Shown piece by piece: positions 7,318-16,285 of a stretch of DNA of 36,250 nt. The position numbers and the translations under genes were made by a program. Numbering within the stretch: position 1 is the first letter of the stretch; every line of letters begins with the position of its first letter. The stretch covers positions 1-36,250 of the forward strand of contig NZ_LSKQ01000241.1 in assembly GCF_001557115.1 (NCBI RefSeq), written 5' to 3'. The notes under the pieces are model-generated. The model was not told where the DNA came from, did not search any database, and was given only the letters and a program-made list of their open reading frames with translations. Source of the stretch: Erythrobacter sp. CCH5-A1 (GTDB taxonomy: Bacteria; Pseudomonadota; Alphaproteobacteria; Sphingomonadales; Sphingomonadaceae).

Positions 7318-8220
7318 TCACACCTTGGGCCGCGCCAGCCAGGACTTGAAGACCGTGCGGCTCGGGCGGATGACGATGATCGCGACGCCCGTTAGCGCCA
7401 TCGTCCCGCCGACGATCAGCGGCCAGTGGATCGTGTCCCCCGTCAGCCATGTCCCGAAGGCGATGGTGAGCAGCGGGGTGAGCAGCGTGAGCGGCACGAT
7501 GAGGTTCGCGTCATAGCGCTGGAACAGCATGAAATAGGCCGAATGCGCGCCGACCGAGACGATCACCCCGGCAAACAACACGCACCCTGCCACGGCCAGC
7601 GGCGCGGCGCTTACCGCGGCGATCTGCCCGGTCTCGAGCGCCAGCGTGGCGGGCAGCATGACCCCAAGCGAGGCCACCCCGGCCCAGGCCTGCAGGGTCG
7701 GAGCGCCGATATCGAGCCGCTTGACGAAGACCGAGGCGAAGGCGCCGATAAGAACGCCGGCAAAGGCAAAGCCGAGCCCCACCGGATCGCCCGCCTCGGA
7801 CGGGGCACCGATCGCCAGGCCCACGCCGCCCAGCGCCAGCGCCATCCCGATCCCGCGCCGCCAGCGCACTTCCTCGCCGAGGAACAGGATCGCGAACAGC
7901 ACGGTGAGCGGCGCGCCCGAGAGGTTGACGATCCCGACCGCCGAGGGGCTCGCGGTCTGGAGGCCGATAAATTGCAGTCCGAAGCTTCCCCCGGTGATGG
8001 CAAAGCCGATCAGCAGCACCAGCGGCAGGCGCTCCGGCCGCCCGCGCAGCAGCAACGGCACCAGCACCGCCACAACGGTCGCCGAGCGCATCACGGTGTA
8101 GAACAGCGGCGGCACGCCGAGGCTCGCCACCGCGATCTTGCTGACCACGATGTTCATTGCCCAGGCAACGTTGCAGAACAGCATGATCCCGAGTGCGGAG
8201 AGGGGCAGGCTTTTGGGCAT
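7318..8220 (-). CDS. EamA/DMT-family transporter
   Basis: A 300-aa inner-membrane protein with ten predicted helices in two EamA repeats (roughly residues 5-140 and 150-290), the standard drug/metabolite-transporter layout. Motifs such as GLQTASPSAVGIVNLSGAPLTVLFAILFLGEEVRWRRGIGMALALGGVGL at the end of the first repeat and LTPLLTIAFGTWLTGD in the second are family hallmarks. Substrate unknown. The ATG at 8220 overlaps the last base of the nadE stop (TGATG), so translation is coupled to nadE; a TTG one codon earlier is also possible. The coupling hints at export of a metabolite linked to amidated or pyridine compounds, but that is inference. Confidence 0.88.
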   Translation of the reverse strand: MPKSLPLSALGIMLFCNVAWAMNIVVSKIAVASLGVPPLFYTVMRSATVVAVLVPLLLRGRPERLPLVLLIGFAITGGSFGLQFIGLQTASPSAVGIVNLSGAPLTVLFAILFLGEEVRWRRGIGMALALGGVGLAIGAPSEAGDPVGLGFAFAGVLIGAFASVFVKRLDIGAPTLQAWAGVASLGVMLPATLALETGQIAAVSAAPLAVAGCVLFAGVIVSVGAHSAYFMLFQRYDANLIVPLTLLTPLLTIAFGTWLTGDTIHWPLIVGGTMALTGVAIIVIRPSRTVFKSWLARPKV

Positions 8221-10298
8221 CAAGGTGCGAGTTCGCGCACGGCCTCATCTGGCAAGCCCTCGCGCAGTTCCTCGCGCCACACGGTCGCGACCGCGTCAGA
8301 CGGCGCGCGCCAGTCTCCGCGCGGGCTCAGCGCACCCGCCGAGGAGACCTTGGGCCCGTTGGGCAGCGCCGAGCGCTTGAACTGCGAGAAGCCGAAGAAG
8401 CGCGCGCAGAACCTGTCGAGCCAGTGGGCGACGGTGGCCAGATCGTAGGCGTTCTTGCGGAGCTCGGGGAAGCCCGCCGGCCACATTCCCACACCCGCTT
8501 CTTTCCACGCATGCCATGCCAGAAACGCGACCTTGGAGGGGCGCTGGCCGAAGCGGATGATGTGGTGCAGGAAGAAGTCGTTGAGTTCGTAGGGCCCGAC
8601 AAGGCTCTCGGTCGATTGCACTTGCCCGTCGGCGCCCGGCGGCACCAGCTCGGGCGAGATTTCGGTATCGAGCACGCCGTCCAGCACCGCCGAACATTCC
8701 TCGCAGAACTGGCCCGTGCGGATCACCCAGCGGATCAGGTACTGGATCAGCGTCTTGGGCACGCCGGCGTTGACGCCGTAATGGCTCATGTGGTCGCCCA
8801 CGCCATAGGTGCACCAGCCCAGCGCCAACTCGGAAAGGTCACCGGTGCCGAGCACGAAGCCGCCGTGCTGCCCGGCGAGGCGGAAGAGGTAGTCCGTGCG
8901 CAGGCCCGCCTGCACGTTTTCGAAGGTCACATCATGCACTGGCTCGCCGCTGGCAAAGGGGTGGCCGATATCTTCGAGCATCTTGCGCGCGGCAGGGCGG
9001 ATGTCGATCTCGCCCGCGGTGATCTCGAGCGCCTGCATCAACCGGTGGGCGTGGCCCTTGGTGTGGTCCGAGGTGGCGAAGCCCGGCATGGTGAAGCCGC
9101 GGATGAAGCTGCGCGGCAGGCCCAGCCGGTCGCAGGCCTTGGCGGCGACGATCAGCGCGTGGGTGCTGTCGAGCCCGCCCGAAATGCCGATGACGAGGCT
9201 CTTGGCCCCGGTCGACTGGATGCGCCGCATCAGCGCGTCGACCTGGATGTTGAAGGCCTCGAAGCAGTCCTCGTCGAGCTTCTCCGACCGGTCGGGCACG
9301 AAGGGGAAGCGCGCAACGGGGCGGACGAGGCCGATGTCGCCCGCCCGGTAGGCGTGCTCGAACTCGATCCGGCGGTAGGTGTCCGCAGGGTTCCCCGCCC
9401 ATTCGGCAGCATCGGCGAAGGTCTGGTTGCGCATCCGCTCGGCGGCGAGCCTTTCGGTGTCGATGTCGACGATGGTGAGTTCGCCCGTGCGGTCGAATCG
9501 TTCCGACTGCACGAGCAGGCTGCCCATCTCGTAGACCATCCCCTGCCCGTCCCAGGCAAGGTCGGTGGTGCTCTCGCCGTGCCCGCTCGCCGAATAGACA
9601 TAGGCCGCGATGGCACGGGCGGCCGAGGAGCGAGCGTGCAGGTGGCGATCGTCCGCGCGCCCGATGGTGACGGGCGAGGCCGAGAGGTTGCACAGGATCA
9701 GCGCGCCCGCCATCGCGGCCTGCATCCCCGGCGGGACAGGCGCCCAGAAATCCTCGCAGATCTCCACCCCGAAGCGGAAGCCCGGCAGGTTCTCGGCGGC
9801 GAAGATCAGGTCGGTGCCGAAGGGCACTTCGCTCCCCGCGACGTCGATCCACAGATCGGTGCACCCACGCCCGTGAGCAAAATGGCGCTTCTCGTAGAAC
9901 TCGCGGTAATTGGGCAGGAAGCTCTTGGGCACCACGCCGAGGATCGCCCCGTGCGCAATTACCACCGCACAATTGTACAGCTTGTCCGCGCGCTTGAGCG
10001 GCGCGCCGATGACGAGCACCGGATCGAGAGCGGCCGAGGCCGCGACCACCTCGGCCAGTGCCTGCTCGACCCGCTCGATCAGCACATTCTGGAGCAGCAG
10101 GTCGTCGATGGCGTAAGAGGACAGGGTCAGCTCGGGGAAGACCACCAGATCGACGTTCGCTTCGTGGGCCTTCTCAGCCTCGGCCAGCACGCCCGCGGTG
10201 TTGAAGGGCACGTCGGCGGTGCGGCTGCACGGGGTCGCCGTCGCCACGCGCACAAAGCCGTGGGTGTGCATGTCAAAGAAGGGGTGGGCCTCGGTCAT
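8220..10298 (-). CDS. nadE: Glutamine-dependent NAD+ synthetase
   Basis: A 692-aa two-domain enzyme making NAD+ from deamido-NAD+, ATP and glutamine. The N-terminal nitrilase-type glutaminase carries Glu56 (VVFPELTLS), Lys125 ([18 protein letters not shown]) and Cys181 ([11 protein letters not shown]), close to the E52/K121/C176 triad of the M. tuberculosis enzyme. The C-terminal synthetase domain has the ATP PP-loop SGGLDST at about residue 370. Length is normal for the glutamine-dependent form. It is followed without a gap by an EamA transporter and lies in the same orientation as the topoisomerase IB gene 53 bases upstream. Confidence 0.96.
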   Translation of the reverse strand: MTEAHPFFDMHTHGFVRVATATPCSRTADVPFNTAGVLAEAEKAHEANVDLVVFPELTLSSYAIDDLLLQNVLIERVEQALAEVVAASAALDPVLVIGAPLKRADKLYNCAVVIAHGAILGVVPKSFLPNYREFYEKRHFAHGRGCTDLWIDVAGSEVPFGTDLIFAAENLPGFRFGVEICEDFWAPVPPGMQAAMAGALILCNLSASPVTIGRADDRHLHARSSAARAIAAYVYSASGHGESTTDLAWDGQGMVYEMGSLLVQSERFDRTGELTIVDIDTERLAAERMRNQTFADAAEWAGNPADTYRRIEFEHAYRAGDIGLVRPVARFPFVPDRSEKLDEDCFEAFNIQVDALMRRIQSTGAKSLVIGISGGLDSTHALIVAAKACDRLGLPRSFIRGFTMPGFATSDHTKGHAHRLMQALEITAGEIDIRPAARKMLEDIGHPFASGEPVHDVTFENVQAGLRTDYLFRLAGQHGGFVLGTGDLSELALGWCTYGVGDHMSHYGVNAGVPKTLIQYLIRWVIRTGQFCEECSAVLDGVLDTEISPELVPPGADGQVQSTESLVGPYELNDFFLHHIIRFGQRPSKVAFLAWHAWKEAGVGMWPAGFPELRKNAYDLATVAHWLDRFCARFFGFSQFKRSALPNGPKVSSAGALSPRGDWRAPSDAVATVWREELREGLPDEAVRELAP

Positions 10299-10351
10299 CG
10301 CTGCGGCATCTCCTGCTGGGCGAGCGCTGTAACGCGCGCGGCCCGCGCTGC

Positions 10352-11368
10352 CTAGCTTTGCTCGCCGCCCAGATAGCCCTGCGCGCTACCGCATTCTTCC
10401 AGAAAGGCAATGAGGCCCCGTTCCGCCCGGCTGAGCCAGCGGGTTTGGCGCGGGAGCGTGAGGGCGGCGCGCCATTCTTCCTGCCCGTCGATGCGGGCGA
10501 TCAGCGCGGGGTGGATGTAGGACTTGCGCGCGATCGCCGGGGTATTGCCGAGGTGCTCGGCGACATGATCGAGCATTTCGGCGAGCTTCACCCGTCCCGT
10601 GCCGGTCGCGAGCCGCTCGAAGGCGAGGCTGCTGGCATGGAAGGTGCGGAAGTGCTTGGCGGTGAAATCGGCGCCCATCGTCTCGCGCAGATAGGCGTTG
10701 ACGTCGGCGGCGGTGACGGGGCGGATGTCGCCGGCATCGTCCGCGTAGCGGAACAGGTGATCGTCGTCCGCCCCCAGGTCCGCCATCCGCCGCACGGCCT
10801 TGGCGAGGTCGGCATCCTCGACCTCTAGCTCGTGCTCCTTCCCGCCCTTGCCGACGAAATTGAGCGCGAGGCGGCGGCGGCCGACCTCGACATGGTCTGA
10901 TCGCAGCGTGGTCGCGCCGTAGCTGTCGTTGGTGCGGGCGTAATGCGCGTTGCCGATGCGGATCGCCGAGAGATCGAGCAGCCGCACCACCGCCGCCAGC
11001 GCGGCTTCGCGGGGCACGCCGCGCACCGCAATATCCTCCTCCACCCGCTTGCGGATCAGCGGCAGGCGTTTGCCGAAAGCGGCGCAGGCATCGTATTTGG
11101 CGCTCTCGCGCTGCGAGCGGAACTCGGGGTGGTAGCGGTATTGCTTCCTCCCCGCATCGTCGAATCCGGTGGCAAGGATGTGGCCATTCGCCGCCGGACA
11201 GAACCACGCATCGGTGTAGGCCGGCGGGAGCGCGATGGCGTTGAGCCGCTTCTTTTCCTTCGCGTTGCGGATCAGCGCGCCGCTCGGGTCGTAATAGGCC
11301 CAGCCCTTCCCCGCCCGCCGCCGCGTGATCCCGGGCAGGCTGTCGTCAACATAGACCAGGTTTTCCAT
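10352..11368 (-). CDS. DNA topoisomerase IB (poxvirus-like bacterial type)
   Basis: A 338-aa type IB topoisomerase that nicks and rejoins one strand through a 3'-phosphotyrosine. Visible active-site residues are Arg137 (SAIRIGN), Lys174 (FVGKGGK), Arg241 (KHFRTFHAS) and the nucleophile Tyr284 (RKSYIHP). The position of the catalytic His of vaccinia enzyme is Asn275 (LGNTP), as in several bacterial members such as the Deinococcus enzyme. I start it at ATG 11368, which gives the usual ENLVYVDDSLPGITRR N-terminus; the frame extends 35 codons further but that part is not family-like. No clear ribosome site. It faces the GST gene divergently. Confidence 0.92.
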   Translation of the reverse strand: MENLVYVDDSLPGITRRRAGKGWAYYDPSGALIRNAKEKKRLNAIALPPAYTDAWFCPAANGHILATGFDDAGRKQYRYHPEFRSQRESAKYDACAAFGKRLPLIRKRVEEDIAVRGVPREAALAAVVRLLDLSAIRIGNAHYARTNDSYGATTLRSDHVEVGRRRLALNFVGKGGKEHELEVEDADLAKAVRRMADLGADDDHLFRYADDAGDIRPVTAADVNAYLRETMGADFTAKHFRTFHASSLAFERLATGTGRVKLAEMLDHVAEHLGNTPAIARKSYIHPALIARIDGQEEWRAALTLPRQTRWLSRAERGLIAFLEECGSAQGYLGGEQS

Positions 11369-11484
11369 CGGCAAGAGAAAGCCGCGCGGGGCCGCGAATG
11401 TTCCATCTTGAACCCCGACCCTCCCCGCGCCAGCTAGAGAGACGTGACGGCGCAAGCAGGTGCCGCGCCGCAAGGAGACTTCCC

Positions 11485-12360
11485 ATGGCTGACGCCACCT
11501 ACACCCCGCCCGCCGTCTGGAGCGCCGACACCGTCTCGGGCGGCCGCTTCGCCAACATCAACCGCCCGACCGCCGGCGCGCGCGAGGACAAGGCGCTGCC
11601 CGAGGGCGACAATCCCTTCCAGCTCTATTCGCTCGCCACGCCCAACGGAGTGAAGGCGACGATCCTGCTCGAGGAATTGCTCGAGGCCGGGCACAAGGGC
11701 GCGGAATACGATGCCTGGACGATCAACATCGGCGAAGGCGAGCAGTTCACCAGCGGCTTCGTGGGCGTGAACCCCAATTCCAAGATCCCCGCCCTCCTTG
11801 ACAAGAGCGACCCGGCCGCGCCCTTCCGCGTGTTCGAGAGCGGCGCGATCCTCGTCCACCTCGCCGAAAAGTTCGGGATGTTCCTCCCAACCGACCCGGC
11901 GAAGCGTGCCGAGGTCTTGAGCTGGGTGTTCTGGCAGGTCGCGAGCGGGCCTTTCATGGGCGGCGGCTTCGGCCATTTCTACGCCTATGCGCCCGAGAAG
12001 TACGAGTATCCCATCAACCGCTACGCGATGGAAACCAAGCGCATCTTCGACGTCGCCGACAAGCGCCTCGCGGAAAGCCGCTTCCTCGCCGGTGACGAAT
12101 ACACCCTCGCCGACATTGCCAACTTCCCCTGGCTCGCGCCCTTCGTCGAAGGCAATATCTACAACGACGCCAAGACCTTTCTCAGCATCGACGAATATAC
12201 CAACGTCGCGCGCTGGGTGGCCGAAATCAAGGCGCGCCCGGCGGTCCAGCGCGGGCGGATCGTCAACAAGGTGTGGGGCGATGAGGACACGCAGCTGCGC
12301 GAACGCCACTCGGCAGCGGATTTCGAAGGCAAGCGGCTGGTGACCGGCGCACCGGTCTGA
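11485..12360 (+). CDS. Glutathione S-transferase, YghU/YfcG type
   Basis: A 291-aa cytosolic protein of the nu-class GST group, whose characterised members (YghU, YfcG) are glutathione-disulfide oxidoreductases. The order is an N-terminal extension with the WSADTVSGGRFANINRPTAGA block special to YghU, a thioredoxin-fold domain (FQLYSLATPNGVKATILLEELLEAG, NPNSKIPALLD, FESGAILVHLAEKFG) and an all-helical domain (ADIANFPWLAPF). AAGGAGAC lies 6 bases before the ATG at 11485. A strong hairpin follows the stop. It suits the electrophile/redox theme of the window, but no direct partner adjoins it. Confidence 0.92.
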   Translation: MADATYTPPAVWSADTVSGGRFANINRPTAGAREDKALPEGDNPFQLYSLATPNGVKATILLEELLEAGHKGAEYDAWTINIGEGEQFTSGFVGVNPNSKIPALLDKSDPAAPFRVFESGAILVHLAEKFGMFLPTDPAKRAEVLSWVFWQVASGPFMGGGFGHFYAYAPEKYEYPINRYAMETKRIFDVADKRLAESRFLAGDEYTLADIANFPWLAPFVEGNIYNDAKTFLSIDEYTNVARWVAEIKARPAVQRGRIVNKVWGDEDTQLRERHSAADFEGKRLVTGAPV

Positions 12361-12367
12361 GGCATGC

Positions 12368-12398
12368 GGGCGAAGGCGCGCATTACGCGCTTTCGCCC
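12368..12398 (+). terminator. Terminator after the GST gene
   Basis: A 13-bp stem (GGGCGAAGGCGCG with CGCGCTTTCGCCC, one G-U) and a 5-base loop start 8 bases after the GST stop. The following CCTTCACA is not a T-run, so termination may be partial. It separates the GST transcript from the tRNA. Confidence 0.6.
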
Positions 12399-12400
12399 CC

Positions 12401-12428
12401 TTCACATCCGCATTTCAGCCGCTATAGA
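12401..12428 (+). promoter_or_regulatory. Possible tRNA-Gln promoter
   Basis: TTCACA and TATAGA hexamers are 16 bases apart, with the tRNA starting 13 bases after the second. The spacing fits a housekeeping promoter; the -35 match is imperfect. Confidence 0.4.
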
Positions 12429-12441
12429 GCGCCGCTCTTGC

Positions 12442-12516
12442 TGGGGCGTAGCCAAGCGGTAAGGCAGCGGTTTTTGGTACCGCCATGCGAAGGTTCGAAT
12501 CCTTCCGCCCCAGCCA
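12442..12516 (+). tRNA. tRNA-Gln (anticodon UUG)
   Basis: A 75-base cloverleaf with encoded CCA. The acceptor TGGGGCG pairs with CGCCCCA; the D arm contains GTAGCCAAGCGGTAAGGC; the anticodon stem GCGGT/ACCGC holds the loop TTTTGGT, giving TTG; the T arm has the GGTTCGAATCC core. Closely matches bacterial glutamine tRNAs, including the weak U1-A72 first pair used as a GlnRS identity element. Confidence 0.95.
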
Positions 12517-12615
12517 TCGGCATTCGGAGCCGCCCTCGAACCCGCCTCTTGCGCAAGGCCGCAAGTCCGGTTCATTGGGGCTCATGCGATTGGCACAGCT
12601 TCCGGCGCGCGCCGC

Positions 12616-14220
12616 ATGACCTTCAGGACCTTCGCCCTTGCCGCACTGGCCGTGGCCGTTGGCCTTGCCGCGTTTCTGCTGCTGGCAGCCGAGCCGCAGG
12701 GCGATTCCCTGGCAGCGCCGGAAACGGCCCCCGATGCCCCGCTCGTTGCCAAAGGCGCGGCGGCCTTTGCCGGCGGCGGATTCGGCGGGATCTCGCAGAC
12801 CGCGCTTGAGACCAATGCGGTGCCCTTCAAGCTGGTGGCGGCCGCGCTGGTGCTCGACGAACAGGCGCGCGATCCTTCCGCGCCTGCCGATGCGGCGACG
12901 TTGCAGCGGGTCCTGCGGCGGTTCGGCTTCCTCTACCCGACGCGCATCGACGGCCTGCCCGAGGGGCTGCGTCTGAACCTTGCTGAAAAGCCGCTGGGGA
13001 TGACCCACGGTTTCATCGCCCCCGTGGGCGGATCGCGGGTCGAGGTCGCCAATCTCGGCTGCGCCGCGTGCCACGCAGGGGTCGCCTACGCCACCGACGG
13101 CGCGCCGCAGCCCGCGCGCGCGGTGCTGGGGATGCCGAACACCTCGCTCGATCTCGAAAGCTACACGCAAGCCGTGTTCGTCGCGCTCCGCCGCCATGCG
13201 GGGAGCTCCGCGCTGCTGGCGACCGCCGACAGGCTGTTTCCGGGCATGGGCTGGCAGGAGCGCGCTTCGCTCAGGTGGATCGTGCTGCCGCTGGCAAAAA
13301 GCCGGCTCGATACGCTCGCCGGCAAGGCCCGCGCCCTGCCCTTTCCCAACGGCCTGCCGGGCGCGACCAACGGGGTCGCTGCCCTCAAGCTCCAGACGGG
13401 AACGCCGCTGCTGGGAGGCGGGGCTGACGAGCGCGGGTTTGTCTCGATCCCCGACCTTGCCTTGCGCCATCGCCGCAGCCGATTGCTCGCGGACGGAGCC
13501 TACGCCGCCCCTTCGGGCAAGGCCGACGCGCGCCAGCTTGCCGCGATCACGAGCTTCTTCACTGTCCCCAGCATGGGCGTGAAGCCCGAGGAAGCCCGCC
13601 GCCATATCCCCGAGGCCGAGGCAATCTTCGCCTGGCTCGCGGACTACCGCCCGCAAGGCTTCCCCGGCCCGGTCGACCGCGCGGCGGCGCAGCGCGGCGC
13701 GGGGCTCTATGCGCAGGGCTGCGCATCGTGCCATGGCCGCTTCGACTGGAACGGCGGCGCGCCCCGCCTTGCGTCCTACCCCGACTGGATCGGCGATGTC
13801 GGCACCGATCCCTTGCGGGCGCGGGTGATGGATGACGGGCTGGCGAGAGCGATCAGAGGCTCGGCCTATGCTTCGGAAATCGGGGTGCGCCGGGGCGAGG
13901 GCTACACCGCCCCGCCGCTCGCAGGCCTATGGGCCTCGGCGCCGTACCTCCACAATGGTTCGGTGCCCAGTCTTGCCGCACTGCTCGACCCGCGCCTGCG
14001 CCCGCGCCGGTTCATGGTCGGCGGGCATGCGCTCGACTGGACGAGCATGGGACTGCGGCTGACCGCGGAGGGGCGCTATCCGGTGGGCTACCGGCCTTTC
14101 GCGGTGCCGCAATGGGTCGACACGGGGCGGCCCGGCCTCGGCAATGGCGGGCACAGTTTCGGCAGCGGACTGACCGCGCAGGAGCGCGCGGCGCTGATCG
14201 AATTCCTGAAGCTGCTCTAG
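12616..14220 (+). CDS. Di-heme c-type cytochrome (CCP/RoxA-like)
   Basis: A 534-aa exported or membrane-anchored di-heme protein. Residues 4-26 are a strongly hydrophobic signal/anchor. Two covalent heme sites are visible: C149-A-A-C-H153 and C369-A-S-C-H373. The widely separated sites, the GFVSIPDLALRHRR block and the C-terminal PPLAGLWASAPYLHNGSVPSLAALL motif place it with the large CCP/RoxA-like cytochromes, a group that includes rubber oxygenases as well as uncharacterised members. Peroxidase versus dioxygenase activity cannot be told from this. Acts in the periplasm. The ATG at 12616 lacks an obvious ribosome site. The stop overlaps the convergent nitroreductase stop by 4 bases. Confidence 0.85.
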   Translation: MTFRTFALAALAVAVGLAAFLLLAAEPQGDSLAAPETAPDAPLVAKGAAAFAGGGFGGISQTALETNAVPFKLVAAALVLDEQARDPSAPADAATLQRVLRRFGFLYPTRIDGLPEGLRLNLAEKPLGMTHGFIAPVGGSRVEVANLGCAACHAGVAYATDGAPQPARAVLGMPNTSLDLESYTQAVFVALRRHAGSSALLATADRLFPGMGWQERASLRWIVLPLAKSRLDTLAGKARALPFPNGLPGATNGVAALKLQTGTPLLGGGADERGFVSIPDLALRHRRSRLLADGAYAAPSGKADARQLAAITSFFTVPSMGVKPEEARRHIPEAEAIFAWLADYRPQGFPGPVDRAAAQRGAGLYAQGCASCHGRFDWNGGAPRLASYPDWIGDVGTDPLRARVMDDGLARAIRGSAYASEIGVRRGEGYTAPPLAGLWASAPYLHNGSVPSLAALLDPRLRPRRFMVGGHALDWTSMGLRLTAEGRYPVGYRPFAVPQWVDTGRPGLGNGGHSFGSGLTAQERAALIEFLKLL

Positions 14221-15194
14221 TCCAGCAGAACTTCGGACAGTGGTAGCCGCGCGCGGGCGAAGGGCGGCCCGTCGCGGCGGCCGATGCGCAGTGCGCTCAC
14301 GAGTCGCCGGTCCGCCGCGATGCCGTGCGCATGGCGGAGCGCGGCGGAGGCAGCCGGATCGTCGGCCAGCGCGGCCAGCACATTGCCGCCGAGCCCGCCC
14401 GCATCGACCTCCAGCCACAGCCGGTGGAATGCGCGGCCGCTGTCGAACGGGTCTTCGCCAGCCGGGCGGTGGAACAGCACCACCGCGGTGGCATGGGTGA
14501 AGCCTTTGGCCTCGGCGAGCAAGGAGGACGCGAGGCCGAGCGCGGCAAGCGGCGCGAACAGCGGCCCCAGCACCGCGCCCGCGCCGATCGCCTCGACCCC
14601 GGAGAGCTGCATCGCGGCGGCATTGAGCCCGTCGCGCGCCCAGCCGGGATGGCTGCGCCGCAGCCGCATCCAGTGGCGCAGCTCGGCGCGGAAAGCACGC
14701 CCGCGCATGATGCCGAAGCTCGCGCGATCATAGAGCGCGGCAGTCTCGGCGATCACTGCGCGGTCGGCGAGGATCACCCGGTCCTCGCCCGCCAGGGCCT
14801 GCGCCGCCGCGCGGTCTTGGGCGCTAGGCGGGAGAAACGCCCCGCGCCACGAGGCCCGCGTCTCCAGCACCGCCAGCAGCGGATCGGGCGCTGCGCCGGG
14901 GGAGAAGCTGAGGCGCGCGACAGGCTGCAACCCGCCCTCGCCCGCGCCAAAAAGCCGCTCGACCTTTGTCACAAGCCCCGCGCCCGAGGCAGCGATCACC
15001 GCCCCCTCGGCCGCCGCGCCGAGGCTGATCGCGGCGTCGTTCCCGCGCGGATCGCCCACCGCCAGCCGCCGCGCGGTGTCCTCCAGCACCACCAGCGTCC
15101 CGCCCTCGATCCGCCAGCGCGCGGGCTGGACGTTGTGAACGCTCGGCGCAGCCATCGCCGCCGCAACGATCGGGCGCAGCACGTCGGGGCTCAT
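14217..15194 (-). CDS. Acg-type nitroreductase-family protein
   Basis: A 325-aa flavin-fold protein. The opening AAMAAPSVHNVQPARWRIEGG matches the APSxHNxQPW(R) motif of nitroreductases, and the larger size plus lid-like middle segment recall mycobacterial Acg proteins, which bind FMN but may not reduce nitro compounds. The C-terminal FDSGRAFHRLWLEVDAGGLGG region resembles the family's second conserved half. It ends a five-gene minus-strand unit that starts with a GNAT-like protein and an E1-like enzyme; its ATG overlaps the upstream stop (ATGA). In such a setting it could act on a modified peptide or metabolite, for example in dehydrogenation, but this is inference. Confidence 0.8.
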   Translation of the reverse strand: MSPDVLRPIVAAAMAAPSVHNVQPARWRIEGGTLVVLEDTARRLAVGDPRGNDAAISLGAAAEGAVIAASGAGLVTKVERLFGAGEGGLQPVARLSFSPGAAPDPLLAVLETRASWRGAFLPPSAQDRAAAQALAGEDRVILADRAVIAETAALYDRASFGIMRGRAFRAELRHWMRLRRSHPGWARDGLNAAAMQLSGVEAIGAGAVLGPLFAPLAALGLASSLLAEAKGFTHATAVVLFHRPAGEDPFDSGRAFHRLWLEVDAGGLGGNVLAALADDPAASAALRHAHGIAADRRLVSALRIGRRDGPPFARARLPLSEVLLD

Positions 15195-16285
15195 GCGATT
15201 GCCTTGCGGAACAGGTGCAGCTTGTGGAGCCACCGGCCGTTCATCTTCTCGACCTGTCTGAGGCTCGCCGGGTTCTCGTCGGCGATCCACGTGCCGCCCA
15301 CGCTCTCATACCCCGCCGCGCGCACTCGGGTGAGGGTTTCAGCGAGCATCGCACTCATGATCCCCTGCCCGTGCGCCGCGCGCGCGACCGAGTAGAAGAT
15401 GATCACCGCGCGGCGGCGGTTCATGCGGTAGCGCAGGAAGTGCCACGGCGTCGTCAGCCCGATCCGCGAGCGGGTCGCCTTGAGGAAGCCGTTGAGGTCG
15501 GGGATGGCGATGATCACCCCCACCGGCACCCCGTCGCGCTTCACCACCGAGGACAGGCGCGGGTCGAGAATCGTGCTCAGCTCGCCTGCCTGAAACTGGA
15601 ACTCTTCGGCGGTCAGCGGGACGAACATCGGGTTGTCGTGGAAGCCGTCGTTAAGCAGCAGGCGGGCTTCCTCCATCCGCTCGGGGAAAGTCGATTTGCG
15701 GATCGGGGCGAAAGTGAAATGTGCGGGGTCCAGCGCTGCGGGCGGCGGGGCGGCGCGGGCGAGGTCGATCTCGAATGTGGTCATCGGGAAAAACGGCGCA
15801 AAGCCGTTCCCCGCGAGCATCCCCGGCAGCCACGGCGGGCCGACGATCATGTCGGTGTAAGAGGTTTCCTCGAAGCCGCCGGTCATCACCCCGCATTGCT
15901 GCATGGCGGTGAGGTTGAAGTTGCCGACCAGCTCGGCGGTGCCCTGCTCGCGGGCGAAGCCCTCGGCCGCGCCGAGCAGCAGGCGCGCGGCTTCGGGATC
16001 GTCGGCGCAGTCGAAGAAGCCGAACTGGCAGCGGTTCCAGCCCCAGCGGGTGTTCGACTGGCGGTGCAGGTGGGCGATGATCCGCCCCACTGGCTTGCTG
16101 TCGCCGCGGTGCACCGTCCAGAAACGGAAGGGATTGCCCGCCTGCCACAGCGGGTTCTTCACCGGGTCAAGCATCCGCAGGATGTCACCCCGCATCGGCG
16201 AGACATAGCCGATTTCAGGTCCGTAGGCGTGGAACGGGGCTTCGAAGAAGGCCTTCGCATCGCTTTCGCGCAAGGTGAGGGTCAT
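15191..16285 (-). CDS. GNAT-like acyltransferase (YghO-type)
   Basis: A 364-aa cytosolic protein of the large GNAT-like group to which E. coli YghO belongs. Recognisable blocks are NPFRFWTVHRGDSKPVGRI, the QFGFFDCADDPEAARLLLGAAEGFAREQG stretch, NFNLTAMQQCGVMTGGFEE and a C-terminal acyl-CoA-binding-like VARAAHGQGIMSAMLAETLTRVRAAGYESVGGTWI. The second half therefore has the R/Q-x-x-G-x-G/A-type loop. Acyl donor and acceptor are unknown; bacterial ceramide synthases and several natural-product N-acyltransferases share this fold. Both ends overlap neighbouring genes by ATGA, so it is translated together with the membrane protein before it and the nitroreductase after it. Confidence 0.8.
   Translation of the reverse strand: MTLTLRESDAKAFFEAPFHAYGPEIGYVSPMRGDILRMLDPVKNPLWQAGNPFRFWTVHRGDSKPVGRIIAHLHRQSNTRWGWNRCQFGFFDCADDPEAARLLLGAAEGFAREQGTAELVGNFNLTAMQQCGVMTGGFEETSYTDMIVGPPWLPGMLAGNGFAPFFPMTTFEIDLARAAPPPAALDPAHFTFAPIRKSTFPERMEEARLLLNDGFHDNPMFVPLTAEEFQFQAGELSTILDPRLSSVVKRDGVPVGVIIAIPDLNGFLKATRSRIGLTTPWHFLRYRMNRRRAVIIFYSVARAAHGQGIMSAMLAETLTRVRAAGYESVGGTWIADENPASLRQVEKMNGRWLHKLHLFRKAIA

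Noticed and set aside
8193..10355. 720-codon plus-strand open frame opposite nadE
   Set aside because: nadE has intact catalytic residues and normal length; the opposite frame is a GC-driven shadow with His/Arg/Gly repeats.
12415..13734. Long minus-strand open frame opposite the di-heme cytochrome
   Set aside because: It covers the tRNA and the clear CxxCH-bearing gene, has shadow-type Arg/Gly/Ala composition and no family motifs.
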